Assembly (NCBI RefSeq): GCF_024496245.1
Contig: NZ_CP101740.1
Coordinates: forward strand, 2,603,501 to 2,667,500
Reading direction: 5' to 3'
DNA: 64,000 nt
Source: Sphingomonas qomolangmaensis
GTDB lineage: Bacteria; Pseudomonadota; Alphaproteobacteria; Sphingomonadales; Sphingomonadaceae
Shown here: piece by piece, positions 28,068-36,061 of the stretch
Layout of the letters: each line of letters starts with the position of its first letter
Numbering within the stretch: the first letter of the stretch is position 1
Position numbers and translations under genes: made by a program
The notes under the pieces: generated by a model
The model's database searches: none
Seen by the model: only the letters and a program-made list of their open reading frames with translations
Told to the model about the DNA's origin: nothing

Positions 28068-29495
28068 ATGACCGATATGACCGATCCCCGTGCGTTCCTA
28101 TATGGCGACGCGCTCGACCCCGACATGGCGCTCACCCTGACTCGCGAGGCGCTGGCCGCCGCCGAGGATGGCGAACTCTATCTGCAATATCGCAAGAACG
28201 AGGCGTTCGGCTTCGATGACGGGCGGCTGAAGACCGCGTCGTACAGCACCGATGGCGGCTTCGGGTTGCGCGCGGTGGCGGGTGAGGCGACGGCGTTCGC
28301 GCAAGGCAACAGCCTGTCGGTCGATGCGATCCGCCGCGCCGCGCAAACGATGGCGCTGATCGATCCGGCGACCCAGGCCAAGGCAGCGCCGCCCCGCGGC
28401 AACAACCGGCATCTCTATACCGCCGCCGATCCGCTCGACGCGGTGCCCTTCGCCGACAAGGTGGCCTTGTGCCAGGCGATCGACGCCGCGGCGCGCGCGC
28501 GCGATCCGCGGATCGTTCAAGCATCGGTAAGCCTGCTAGGGTCGTGGAGCGTGGTAGAGATCGTGCGGCCCGACGGCTTCGTCGCGACCGATGTGCGGCC
28601 GCTGGTGCGGCTGAACGTATCGGTGGTGGTGGAAAAGAACGGGCGGCGCGAGACCGGCAGCTTCGGCATCGGCGGGCGCGAGCTGTACGATCGGGTGATG
28701 CACCCCGACACCTGGAACCGCGCGATCGACAGCGCGCTGGCGCAGGCGCTGGTGAACCTCGAATCGATCGCCGCGCCGGCGGGCGAGATGCCGGTGCTGC
28801 TGGGGCCGGGCTGGTGCGGGATCCTGCTGCACGAAGCGATCGGCCACGGGCTCGAGGGCGACTTCAACCGCAAGGGCACATCGGCATTTTCGGGGCGGAT
28901 CGGCGAGCGGGTCGCGGCACCCGGCGTGACCGTCGTCGACGACGGGTCGCTGGGCGAGCGCCGCGGATCGCTGTCGATCGACGACGAGGGCACGCCGACG
29001 CAGGAGAATATCCTGATCGAGGACGGCATCCTGAAGGGCTATATCCACGACCGGCTGAACGCGCGGCTGATGGGGGTCGCGCCCACGGGCAATGGCCGCC
29101 GCGAGAGCTTCGCGCACGCGCCGATGCCGCGGATGACCAACACCTTCATGCGCGGCGGGCGCGACGATCCTGCCGAGCTGATGACCCGGGTGAAGCGCGG
29201 TATTTACGCCAAGAGCTTTGGCGGCGGGCAGGTGGATATCGTATCGGGCAAGTTCGTGTTCAGCTGTACCGAGGCGTATATGATCGAGGACGGTAAGCTG
29301 GGCGCACCGATCAAGGGCGCGACGCTGATCGGCGATGGCCCGAGCGTGCTGACGCGGGTGAGCGGCATCGGCAACGACTTCGCGCTCGACGAGGGCGTCG
29401 GCATGTGCGGCAAGGGCGGGCAGAGTGTGCCCGCGGGCGTAGGGCAGCCGTCGCTGCTGATCGATGCGCTGACGGTGGGCGGGACTGCGGTTTGA
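28068..29495 (+). CDS. tldD: Metalloprotease TldD
   Basis: Subunit of the TldD/TldE protease that processes or degrades small unfolded peptides. The 475-residue protein has the catalytic zinc motif LLHEAIGHGLEGDF (HExxxH) near residue 260 and the conserved C-terminal GKGGQSVPAGVGQPSLLIDA. The partner TldE/PmbA is not in the window, as is common. CCTATA lies 8 nt before the ATG. The gene ends three bases before the stop of the convergent ccdB gene. Confidence 0.94.
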   Translation: MTDMTDPRAFLYGDALDPDMALTLTREALAAAEDGELYLQYRKNEAFGFDDGRLKTASYSTDGGFGLRAVAGEATAFAQGNSLSVDAIRRAAQTMALIDPATQAKAAPPRGNNRHLYTAADPLDAVPFADKVALCQAIDAAARARDPRIVQASVSLLGSWSVVEIVRPDGFVATDVRPLVRLNVSVVVEKNGRRETGSFGIGGRELYDRVMHPDTWNRAIDSALAQALVNLESIAAPAGEMPVLLGPGWCGILLHEAIGHGLEGDFNRKGTSAFSGRIGERVAAPGVTVVDDGSLGERRGSLSIDDEGTPTQENILIEDGILKGYIHDRLNARLMGVAPTGNGRRESFAHAPMPRMTNTFMRGGRDDPAELMTRVKRGIYAKSFGGGQVDIVSGKFVFSCTEAYMIEDGKLGAPIKGATLIGDGPSVLTRVSGIGNDFALDEGVGMCGKGGQSVPAGVGQPSLLIDALTVGGTAV

Positions 29496-29498
29496 GGG

Positions 29499-29795
29499 CT
29501 AACCCGATCCGGTAAGCACGTCGATCGCGCCGATGATCTGCAGATGGGCGTGGTCTAGCGATGCCACCTTGGCGCGCAGTTCGGCGGTGCGAATCGTGGT
29601 CGCGAACTGGGTCACCATGACGAGTGTTTCGCCGTTTACCGGGAGTTGGGGGTTTAGCCGGGAGTTGGTCGGCGGGCCTTCACCCAAAGGCACCAGCGGC
29701 ACGACAAAACGCGTGGCGATGTCGTCGAGGAAATCGGCCTGGCAATCCAGCACAAGCCCGCCATCGCTCAATCGGTGGACGTCGAACCGCGCCAT
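29499..29795 (-). CDS. ccdB: CcdB-family toxin
   Basis: The 98-residue protein has the CcdB fold pattern: an N-terminal RFDVHRLSDGGLVLDCQADFL strand pair, RFVVPLVPL, LVMVTQFATTI and a C-terminal IIGAIDVLTGSG. CcdB poisons DNA gyrase; its terminal residues (usually WGI in F plasmid CcdB) differ here, so target potency is uncertain. The ATG overlaps the ccdA stop (TGATG), so synthesis is coupled to the antitoxin. This is a chromosomal copy with no plasmid features nearby. Confidence 0.85.
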   Translation of the reverse strand: MARFDVHRLSDGGLVLDCQADFLDDIATRFVVPLVPLGEGPPTNSRLNPQLPVNGETLVMVTQFATTIRTAELRAKVASLDHAHLQIIGAIDVLTGSG

Positions 29796-30040
29796 CAAAA
29801 CAGCCGGTATTTCTCGAGCGGCAGCGGGTTCGATTCGACCCAGTTGCGATGCGCGTCGATCCAGGCGCGGTTTTCATCCTTCCATTGGCGGTCGCGTTCA
29901 GTGCGCGCGGCGTCGCGGATCGCGGCCTCGCTGACCTGCGAAAGATTGATGCCGACCGCGCGTGCGGCTTCGACCACGCCGGTATCCATCGACAGGTTGA
30001 TCGGTTTGCGCTTGCCCGAAGCAATCGAATCATATTTCAT
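29795..30040 (-). CDS. ccdA: CcdA-family antitoxin
   Basis: The 81-residue protein starts with a basic ribbon-helix-helix-like region (KRKPINLSMDTGVVEAARAVG, then NLSQVSEAAI) that should bind DNA. It ends with the CcdB-binding tail ENRAWIDAHRNWVESN, whose pattern matches F-plasmid CcdA. The start codon overlaps a 21-bp palindrome that is the likely operator. No Shine-Dalgarno sequence precedes the ATG, and the promoter position predicts a leaderless mRNA. Confidence 0.88.
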   Translation of the reverse strand: MKYDSIASGKRKPINLSMDTGVVEAARAVGINLSQVSEAAIRDAARTERDRQWKDENRAWIDAHRNWVESNPLPLEKYRLF

Positions 30041-30075
30041 GCGTATAAATTATGCGCATCGATTGGGCGCGTCAA
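30039..30075 (-). promoter_or_regulatory. ccdAB promoter and 21-bp operator palindrome
   Basis: Positions 30039-30059 form a 21-bp palindrome with 9 of 10 pairs matched (arms ATGCG...CGCAT), overlapping the first base pairs of ccdA. On the minus strand a TTGACG -35 lies at 30070-30075, and the AT-rich -10 region falls within the palindrome. CcdA/CcdAB binding here would autorepress. The palindrome also lies 33 nt from the divergent DUF2007 gene. Confidence 0.7.
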
Positions 30076-30091
30076 TCGTAGGGAATAGTTC

Positions 30092-30307
30092 ATGGCACTC
30101 GCCGAAGTCGGCCGTTTCAATCGGATCGAAGCGCATATCCTGATCGGGCGGCTCGAGGCGGAGGGCATTCCGGCGATCAGCTTCGATGGCGAGATGAGCC
30201 TGGGCGAGGGGAGCGCATTGCTGATCCCGGTGCGGGTGATGGTCGACGAGGACGACCTGGCCGAAGCGCGGGCAATCGTCGCGGCGGCGCAGGCGAGTTA
30301 CGACTGA
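30092..30307 (+). CDS. DUF2007 domain protein
   Basis: This 71-residue protein (FNRIEAHILIGRLEAEGIPA, then SFDGEM and a C-terminal VDEDDLAEARAIVAAA) matches the small DUF2007 family, an alpha/beta fold annotated as a putative signal-transducing or protein-interaction module. Function unknown. It is divergent from ccdAB with a 51-bp gap containing the operator palindrome. It may be influenced by CcdA, but no functional tie is known. Confidence 0.8.
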   Translation: MALAEVGRFNRIEAHILIGRLEAEGIPAISFDGEMSLGEGSALLIPVRVMVDEDDLAEARAIVAAAQASYD

Positions 30308-30393
30308 ATCGGCTTTGCGATAGATCGTTGCAACATGCGCTTCACGTTGGGCGTTCATAAGACCGGGTGGAGAGGCCCCGGAGTAAACAGAAA

Positions 30394-30585
30394 ATGCGTA
30401 CCATGGTTCATCCGATCCTGGTCGCGTGCGTTCGCGATGCGACCGTGCCCGACCGCGACGCGCTTGCCGCGTTCGCTGCGATCCTTGCCGAAGACGTCGA
30501 ATGCGGCAGTGCCCGCGCCGCCGCCGACCGGCCGATCATGGCATGGGCGCGCTGCGCGCTCGAAGGGTCGCCCAAGCGCCGTTAA
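30394..30585 (+). CDS. Small hypothetical protein (uncertain)
   Basis: A possible 63-residue protein (MRTMVHPILVACVRDATVP...) with a GGAG about 12 nt upstream. It is Ala-rich, with alternating acidic segments, no membrane helix and no recognised domain. It ends about 100 nt before the sigma-54 promoter of glnK. Codon pattern is compatible with coding but evidence is thin. An in-frame ATG at 30367 would add nine residues. Confidence 0.3.
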   Translation: MRTMVHPILVACVRDATVPDRDALAAFAAILAEDVECGSARAAADRPIMAWARCALEGSPKRR

Positions 30586-30684
30586 ACTGCCTTAAAAAGC
30601 GGCAGCTCTTCGCAACTGCACAAATATTTACCTGTCGGTAAGGTTTGGCGCCGCGAATCCGTGCGCTTTGGCGCGTTTCGCCGA

Positions 30685-30702
30685 TTGGCACGCGCCTTGC
30701 GA
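30685..30702 (+). promoter_or_regulatory. Sigma-54 (RpoN) promoter of glnK-amtB
   Basis: TTGGCACG, four bases, then TTGCG reproduces the -24/-12 consensus (TGGCAC-N5-TTGC) with the correct spacing. The predicted start near 30712 gives a leader of about 23 nt before glnK. This is the classic nitrogen-regulated arrangement; NtrC enhancer sites would be expected upstream. A TGCAC half-site occurs near 30620 but no full site is clear. Confidence 0.85.
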
Positions 30703-30734
30703 AGCAGTCCTCGGGAAACAGCCGAGGGGGCGAC

Positions 30735-31073
30735 ATGAAGCTAATCATCGCCATCATCAAACCGTTCAAGCTCGACGAGGTCCGCGAAGCGCTGACCGAA
30801 GTCGGTGTCACGGGGATGACGGTCAGCGAGGTCAAGGGTTTCGGCCGGCAGAAGGGCCAGACCGAAATCTATCGCGGGGCCGAATACAGCACGAACATGG
30901 TGCCCAAGATCAAGATCGAGGTCGTGTGTGACACCGGTCTCGCGCCGCGCGTGGTCGAGGCGGTGCAGGCCGCGGCGTACACCGGCGCGATCGGCGATGG
31001 CAAGATCTTCGTGCTCGATGTCGGCCAGGCGGTGCGGATCCGCACCGGCGAAACCGACGTGACCGCGCTGTGA
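30735..31073 (+). CDS. glnK: Nitrogen regulatory protein P-II
   Basis: The 112-residue protein is a canonical PII. MKLIIAIIKPFKLDEVREAL begins the ferredoxin-like core. The T-loop (GRQKGQTEIYRGAEYSTNM) includes the uridylylated Tyr51. GDGKIFVLDVGQAVRIRTGE forms the ATP site. It senses 2-oxoglutarate and energy state and gates AmtB. The longer frame to 30645 would include the sigma-54 promoter, so ATG 30735, behind GAGGGGG, is the start. Pairing with amtB supports GlnK rather than GlnB. Confidence 0.95.
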   Translation: MKLIIAIIKPFKLDEVREALTEVGVTGMTVSEVKGFGRQKGQTEIYRGAEYSTNMVPKIKIEVVCDTGLAPRVVEAVQAAAYTGAIGDGKIFVLDVGQAVRIRTGETDVTAL

Positions 31074-31084
31074 AGGGGGCTGTG

Positions 31085-32521
31085 ATGGGGGATGCGATGA
31101 AGCGATTGACGATGCCACTGGCAGCCGCCGGGGCAGGCCTGTTTGCGGCGATGCCCGCCTGGGCGCAGGACGCGGCGGAGGCGGCACCCACGGCGTTCGT
31201 GCCGACCGCCGAGATGGTCAACAAGGGCGACGTCGCCTGGATGCTGGTCGCCTCGGCCCTCGTGCTGATGATGTCGGTGCCGGCGCTCGCGCTGTTCTAT
31301 GGCGGCCTGGTGCGCACCAAGAACATGCTGTCGGTGCTGATGCAGGTGCTGACGATCGTCTGCGTCGCGGCTTTGGTGTGGTTCTGCTGGGGCTATTCGA
31401 TGGCCTTCACCTCGACCGGTACGCCCTTCCCCAAGCTGTTCGGCGGGCTGGACAAGGCGTTTCTGGCTGGCGTCTCGCCATCGACCTTCGCCGCCACCTT
31501 CTCCAACGGCGTCTATCTACCCGAATATGTGTTCGTGATCTTCCAGATGACGTTCGCGTGCATCACCCCGGCGCTGATCGTCGGCGCGTTCGCCGAACGG
31601 GTGAAGTTCACCCCGCTCATCATCTTCACCGTGCTGTGGCTGACGCTCGCCTATTTCCCGATTGCGCACATGGTCTGGTATTTTGCAGGTCCCGACTTCC
31701 TATACGCTGCGCCCGACGATTCGGGGCTGCTGTGGGGCTGGGGTGCGCTCGACTTCGCCGGTGGCACCGTGGTGCACATCAATGCAGGCATCGCCGGACT
31801 GGTCGGCTGCCTGGTGCTGGGCCCGCGGATCGGCTTCAAGACCGAGCCGATGCCGCCGCACAGCCTGGTGATGACGATGATCGGCGCGTCGCTGCTGTGG
31901 ATCGGCTGGTTCGGGTTCAACGCCGGATCGGGGCTCGAAGCGAATGCGTTCGGCGCGCTGGCGTTCATCAACACCTTCACCGCGACGGCGGCGGCGGGCG
32001 TGACCTGGGCGGTGATCGAGCAGTTCGTCCACAAGAAGCCGTCGCTGCTGGGCGCTGCATCGGGTGTCGTCGCCGGTCTGGTGGCGATCACCCCGGCGGC
32101 GGGCTTCGCCCATCCGGGCACCGCGATCATCCTGGGCGCGGTCGCCTCGGCGATCTGCTTCGTGTTCGTGACCAAGGTGAAGAACGCGCTGAACTATGAC
32201 GACACGCTCGACGTGTTCGGCATCCACTGCGTCGGCGGCATCGTCGGCGCGATCGGCACCGGCATCGTTGCCGACCCCGCGCTGGGGGGCCAGGGCTGGA
32301 TCGACTATACCGCGCCCATCGCCAAGGCCGGCGAATATGTCATGAGCGCGCAGGTGATCACCCAGCTTTGGGCGGTCGGCACCACCGTGCTGTGGACGGG
32401 CATCGTCTCGGCGGTGCTGTTCCTCGGGCTGAAATACACCATGGGCCTGCGCCCTTCGGCCGACGTCGAAGTCGAGGGTCTCGACATCAACGAACATGGC
32501 GAGCGCGCCTATAATTACTGA
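31085..32521 (+). CDS. amtB: Ammonium transporter AmtB
   Basis: Trimeric inner-membrane ammonium channel. A signal peptide ending AMPAWA-QD is followed by 11 helices. Key residues are visible: the periplasmic-gate Phe in VIFQMTFACITPA, the Asp of GALDFAGGTVVHI with the first pore His, and the second pore His in FGIHCVGGIVGAIG. ATG 31085, 5 nt after GGGGG, is chosen; a GTG at 31070 overlapping the glnK stop is an alternative. Transcribed with glnK from the sigma-54 promoter and ended by the terminator at 32595-32626. Confidence 0.95.
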   Translation: MGDAMKRLTMPLAAAGAGLFAAMPAWAQDAAEAAPTAFVPTAEMVNKGDVAWMLVASALVLMMSVPALALFYGGLVRTKNMLSVLMQVLTIVCVAALVWFCWGYSMAFTSTGTPFPKLFGGLDKAFLAGVSPSTFAATFSNGVYLPEYVFVIFQMTFACITPALIVGAFAERVKFTPLIIFTVLWLTLAYFPIAHMVWYFAGPDFLYAAPDDSGLLWGWGALDFAGGTVVHINAGIAGLVGCLVLGPRIGFKTEPMPPHSLVMTMIGASLLWIGWFGFNAGSGLEANAFGALAFINTFTATAAAGVTWAVIEQFVHKKPSLLGAASGVVAGLVAITPAAGFAHPGTAIILGAVASAICFVFVTKVKNALNYDDTLDVFGIHCVGGIVGAIGTGIVADPALGGQGWIDYTAPIAKAGEYVMSAQVITQLWAVGTTVLWTGIVSAVLFLGLKYTMGLRPSADVEVEGLDINEHGERAYNY

Positions 32522-32594
32522 GTTTTCATGAGCTTCGGGATCGGCGCCAATCCCCCGCCGATCCCGTCACGGGGTTCCTCCTGCGGACGCCTTA

Positions 32595-32626
32595 GGCCGG
32601 TGTGGCAACACACCGGCCATTTTTTG
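32595..32626 (+). terminator. Rho-independent terminator of glnK-amtB
   Basis: GGCCGGTGTG-GCAA-CACACCGGCC followed by ATTTTTTG: a perfect 10-bp GC-rich stem with a 4-nt loop and a U-tract, about 75 nt after the amtB stop. It faces the convergent gene at 32646-33077. Confidence 0.92.
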
Positions 32627-32645
32627 TGCGCGGCAGGCGGCTGGG

Positions 32646-33077
32646 TCAGGCGCGGCCCGAGAGCGCGTCGAGCAATGGGCGCAGGCCCGACAGGTCGTAG
32701 CCGGCTTGCGCGGCCTTGGCGGTGAGGTCGGCAGGATCGCCGCCGGCCTTGGCCGCAGCGAGCGCCCAGAGGTTGCACGAGCGCGTGCCCGAGCGGCAGT
32801 AAGCGAGCAGCGGGCCATCGGCGGCGGCGATCGCCTGCGCCATCGCATCGATCTGCGGATGGCTGAAACCCGCATGGGTGATCGGGATCGCGGTATAGGC
32901 AAGGCCCGCGGCGGTGGCGGCGGCATGCATCTCGGCGTCGCTCGGCTGGCCGGGTTCCTCGTCATCGGGGCGGTTGTTGACCACCGCGACGAAGCCCTGC
33001 GCGGCAAGCTCGGTCATGTCTTCGGGGGCGATTTGCGGGGCGACCGCGATGGTGTCGTCGATATGGCGCAGGTGCAT
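32646..33077 (-). CDS. TIGR01244-type sulfur transferase / DSP-like phosphatase (Blh-like)
   Basis: The 143-residue protein has the tyrosine-phosphatase-like P-loop YCRSGTRSCNLWALA with nucleophilic Cys, VVNNRPDDEEPGQPS upstream, and the HAGFSHPQIDAM segment typical of the beta-lactamase-hydrolase-like/TIGR01244 family. Relatives act in sulfide or persulfide handling or as phosphatases, and are usually beside a rhodanese or ETHE1-type gene; none is here. ATG 33077 lies upstream of MHLRHIDDTIAVAPQI. The protein is cytoplasmic. Confidence 0.82.
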   Translation of the reverse strand: MHLRHIDDTIAVAPQIAPEDMTELAAQGFVAVVNNRPDDEEPGQPSDAEMHAAATAAGLAYTAIPITHAGFSHPQIDAMAQAIAAADGPLLAYCRSGTRSCNLWALAAAKAGGDPADLTAKAAQAGYDLSGLRPLLDALSGRA

Positions 33078-33112
33078 GGGGTGTCCTTCGGCTGTTGCTG
33101 AGCGCCTTCTAT

Positions 33113-33246
33113 TCCTCCCCATCGCAGATGGGGAGGGGGACCGGCGCAGCCGGTGGAGGGGCAGGCCGCAGGCGGTGCGTTCGCGGCGCTTCCCCTCCAC
33201 CACGCCCTTCGGGCGCGGTCCCCCTCCCCGAGCGAGCTCGGGGAGG
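33113..33246. repeat. Two-hairpin Family B repeat between the phosphatase and recQ
   Basis: Hairpins CTCCCCATCG...GGGGAG and CTCCCCGAGC...CGGGGAG bound a core whose own ends are complementary (GGGGACC...GGTGGAGGGG against CCCCTCCACC...GGTCCCC). The order hairpin-arm-core-arm-hairpin is the same as at 26177-26678 and 27661-27775, though the sequence differs. Confidence 0.75.
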
Positions 33247-33247
33247 A

Positions 33248-35020
33248 TTAGTGGTCCTTGATGACTGCCAGGAACGCCTGGCCATAGGCGTCGAGTTTCT
33301 TCGAGCCGACCCCTGCCACCCGGCCGAGCGCGGCTAGCGTCGCGGGACGGTTGCTTGCCATTTCGCGCAGCACCGAATCGTGGAAGATCACATAGGGCGG
33401 GACCTGCGCCGCCTGTGCGAGCTCGCGGCGTTTCACGCGCAGTGCCTCGAACAGCGGATCGCCGACGGGGTTCGCCTCGCTGCCGCCCGATGCGTCGCCG
33501 CGGCGGCGGCGTTCGCGCTTGGGGGGGACGATCATCGACAGCGTCGCCTCGCCCTTGAGCAGCGCGCGCGCGCCGGGGCCGAATTCGAGCCCGCCATGCG
33601 CATTGGCACGCAGCGCATCGCGCAGCAGCAGCGCGCGCGCGACTGGCTTGAGCAACGCCGCCTCCTCGCCCTCGACGATTCCCCAAACCGACAGATTCTC
33701 GTGCCCGTTGGTCATGCTCCGCTCGGTCGACTGGCCGAGCAACACCTGCTCGACATAGCCGGTGCCGAACATCTGGCCGGTGCGGAATACCGCGGAGAGG
33801 AATTTGCGCGCCACTTGCGTGGCGTCGGTGGCGGCGGGCGGGTTGAGGCAATTGTCGCAATTGCCGCATTGGTCGGCCGGGTTCTCGCCGAAATGACGGA
33901 GCAAAATCGCGCGGCGGCAGCCTGCGGTTTCGACCAAGGCCCCCAGTGCGTTGAGGCGGACTCGCTCGCCCAGCTGGCGGGCTGGTTCGACCTCGCCGAT
34001 CCGCTGGCGCGCCTTGGCGAAGTCGTCGGCACCCCAGAACAGATGCGCGACCGCGGGATCGCCGTCGCGCCCGGCGCGCCCGGTTTCCTGGTAATAGCCC
34101 TCGATCGACTTGGGCAGCCCGGCATGCGCGACGAAGCGGACATCGGGCTTGTCGATCCCCATCCCGAACGCGACCGTCGCGCACATCACCATGTCTTCGG
34201 ATGCGACGAAGGCGGCCTGGTTGGCGCGGCGGATCGCGGGATCGAGGCCGGCATGATAGGCGCGTACCGGGCGACCGGTCTTCTGCAGCGATTCGGCCAA
34301 TCGCTCGGTGCCGGCGCGCGACTGGACATAGACGATGCCCGCGCCCGGATTGTCGGCTACGACATCGGCGATCTGCTGCGTCGTGCTGGCGCGCGGGGCG
34401 ATGTGGTAGCGGATATTGGGGCGGTCGAAGCCCGCGACGATCATCCCGTCATGCGGAATGCCGAGCTGTTCGAGGATGTCGGCGCGGGTATGCGCATCGG
34501 CGGTGGCGGTGAGCGCGAGCCGTGGCACGTCGGGGAAGCGATCGAGCAGCGGGCGCAGCAGGCGGTAATCGGGGCGAAAGTCATGCCCCCATTCGCTGAC
34601 GCAATGCGCCTCGTCGATCGCGAACAGGCTGAGCGGTGCTTGACCCAGCAGGTTGCGGAAGCCCTCGGACGAGGCACGCTCGGGGGCGACATAGAGCAGG
34701 TCGAGCGCGCCGGCGCGGAAGCGCGCAATCGTCTCGTCGCGGTTATCGTCCGCCGAAGTGAGCGTCGCGGCGCGGATGCCGACCGCCTCGGCGGCGCGGA
34801 GCTGGTCGTGCATCAGCGCGATCAGCGGCGAAACGACGAGGCAGGTACCGTCGAGCATGACGCTGGGCAGCTGGTACGTCAGCGACTTGCCCGCGCCGGT
34901 GGGCATGACCGCGAGCGTCCGCTCGCCCGCGAGCACGCGCGCGACGACATCGGCCTGCACCCCGCGAAAGGCGGGGAAGCCGAAGGTGGTGCGAAGGGCG
35001 TCGAGGACGGCGGGGGGCAT
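33248..35020 (-). CDS. recQ: ATP-dependent DNA helicase RecQ
   Basis: A 3'-5' superfamily 2 helicase for recombination and fork repair. The 590-residue protein has Walker A MPTGAGKSLTYQLP, DEAH box DEAHCVSEWGHDFRPDY and motif VI QETGRAGRDGDP. Zinc-binding cysteines follow in CRRAILLRHF and CGNCDNC, then the winged-helix domain, and a C-terminal HRDC domain (about residues 510-590). The frame stays open to 35458, but homology starts at MPPAVLDALRTTFGFPAF, so ATG 35020 is chosen. Its stop touches a Family B repeat. Confidence 0.94.
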   Translation of the reverse strand: MPPAVLDALRTTFGFPAFRGVQADVVARVLAGERTLAVMPTGAGKSLTYQLPSVMLDGTCLVVSPLIALMHDQLRAAEAVGIRAATLTSADDNRDETIARFRAGALDLLYVAPERASSEGFRNLLGQAPLSLFAIDEAHCVSEWGHDFRPDYRLLRPLLDRFPDVPRLALTATADAHTRADILEQLGIPHDGMIVAGFDRPNIRYHIAPRASTTQQIADVVADNPGAGIVYVQSRAGTERLAESLQKTGRPVRAYHAGLDPAIRRANQAAFVASEDMVMCATVAFGMGIDKPDVRFVAHAGLPKSIEGYYQETGRAGRDGDPAVAHLFWGADDFAKARQRIGEVEPARQLGERVRLNALGALVETAGCRRAILLRHFGENPADQCGNCDNCLNPPAATDATQVARKFLSAVFRTGQMFGTGYVEQVLLGQSTERSMTNGHENLSVWGIVEGEEAALLKPVARALLLRDALRANAHGGLEFGPGARALLKGEATLSMIVPPKRERRRRGDASGGSEANPVGDPLFEALRVKRRELAQAAQVPPYVIFHDSVLREMASNRPATLAALGRVAGVGSKKLDAYGQAFLAVIKDH

Positions 35021-35096
35021 CGCCGCGTCTATCGGCGGTGGGGGCGCCCGGAGCAAGGCGTGTTTCCCCCCTCCGGCAAGCGCGAGGGCGACTGGC

Positions 35097-36050
35097 CTAG
35101 CGCGAGCGTGCGTGCGCGCCGCGCAGGAAGGCGATCGTGGCCTGCGGGTGGACCAGCGGCAGCATGTGGCCGCCGTCGATCTGTTCGAGATGCGCGCCCG
35201 GGATGATCGCTGCGGTGGCTTCGCCCTGCAGCGCGGGGTCGAGGATATTGTCGCCGCGCCCGTAGAGGATCGCGACCGGGAGCGCCAGTTCGGCATAGCG
35301 CGGCGCCAGCGCCGCCATGTTGGCGCCCGCGGCGCGCAGATCGGCCGAGGCGGCGCGGAAGGTCGCGGGGCGAAGCGACAGCGCGCCGCCGCCGCGGACG
35401 GGGAAATCGGCGGGGACCGGATCGGGGGCGAAGACCGCGCGCGCAGCGGCCGGCCCATTGAGGATGCCCATCGGCACCGCGAGCGTCCACGACAGCAATT
35501 CGCGGACCCCCGGGGGTGCCATCAGCCCGGCGAATACCGGCGGCACCTGGTCCGTCGGCTGGGTGAGCGGCGCGATCAGCGCGAGGCCGGCGAAGCGGTC
35601 GGGGCGGGCAAGTCCCGCTGCCAGCGCGACCGCGCCGCCGAGCGAATGGCCGACCAGCAAGGGCTTTTCGAGCCCGAGCGCGTCGGCGAACGCGACCATG
35701 ATCGCGGCTTGCTCGACGCTATCTGGCTTGGGGTTGCCGCGCGCAACCGAATAGCCCGAGCCGGGGCGGTCGACCGCGATGACGCGGAAGTCCTTCGCCA
35801 GGTCATCGACGATTGCGTAAGTGAAGTGGCGCAGATTGCCGAGCAGGCCGTGGACCAGCAGCAGCACCGGCCCCGATCCGCGATCGACATAATGCAGCCG
35901 CGCGCCCTCGACCTCGATGAAGCTGCCCTCGGGCGGTACCATCCGCTCGGCCGATCGCGCGGCGAGCGCCGACCACAAGGCCAGCCCGCCACCGACCGCG
36001 CCCACGGCGGCGACCGATCCGCCGATCCAATTGGCCTGTTTGGACTCCAT
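35097..36050 (-). CDS. Alpha/beta hydrolase, membrane-anchored
   Basis: The 317-residue protein has an N-terminal hydrophobic anchor (WIGGSVAAVGAVGGGLALW), then the alpha/beta hydrolase fold. The oxyanion strand is LLLVHGLLGNLRHFTY, the nucleophile elbow LLVGHSLGGAVAL contains Ser, and the Asp (LYGRGDNILDP) and His (IDGGHMLPLVHP) complete the triad. Substrate unknown. ATG 36050 follows a good GAGGAG. It lies 11 nt after the ABC exporter gene on the same strand, so the two form an operon. Confidence 0.88.
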   Translation of the reverse strand: MESKQANWIGGSVAAVGAVGGGLALWSALAARSAERMVPPEGSFIEVEGARLHYVDRGSGPVLLLVHGLLGNLRHFTYAIVDDLAKDFRVIAVDRPGSGYSVARGNPKPDSVEQAAIMVAFADALGLEKPLLVGHSLGGAVALAAGLARPDRFAGLALIAPLTQPTDQVPPVFAGLMAPPGVRELLSWTLAVPMGILNGPAAARAVFAPDPVPADFPVRGGGALSLRPATFRAASADLRAAGANMAALAPRYAELALPVAILYGRGDNILDPALQGEATAAIIPGAHLEQIDGGHMLPLVHPQATIAFLRGAHARSR

Positions 36051-36061
36051 CGTCTCTCTCC

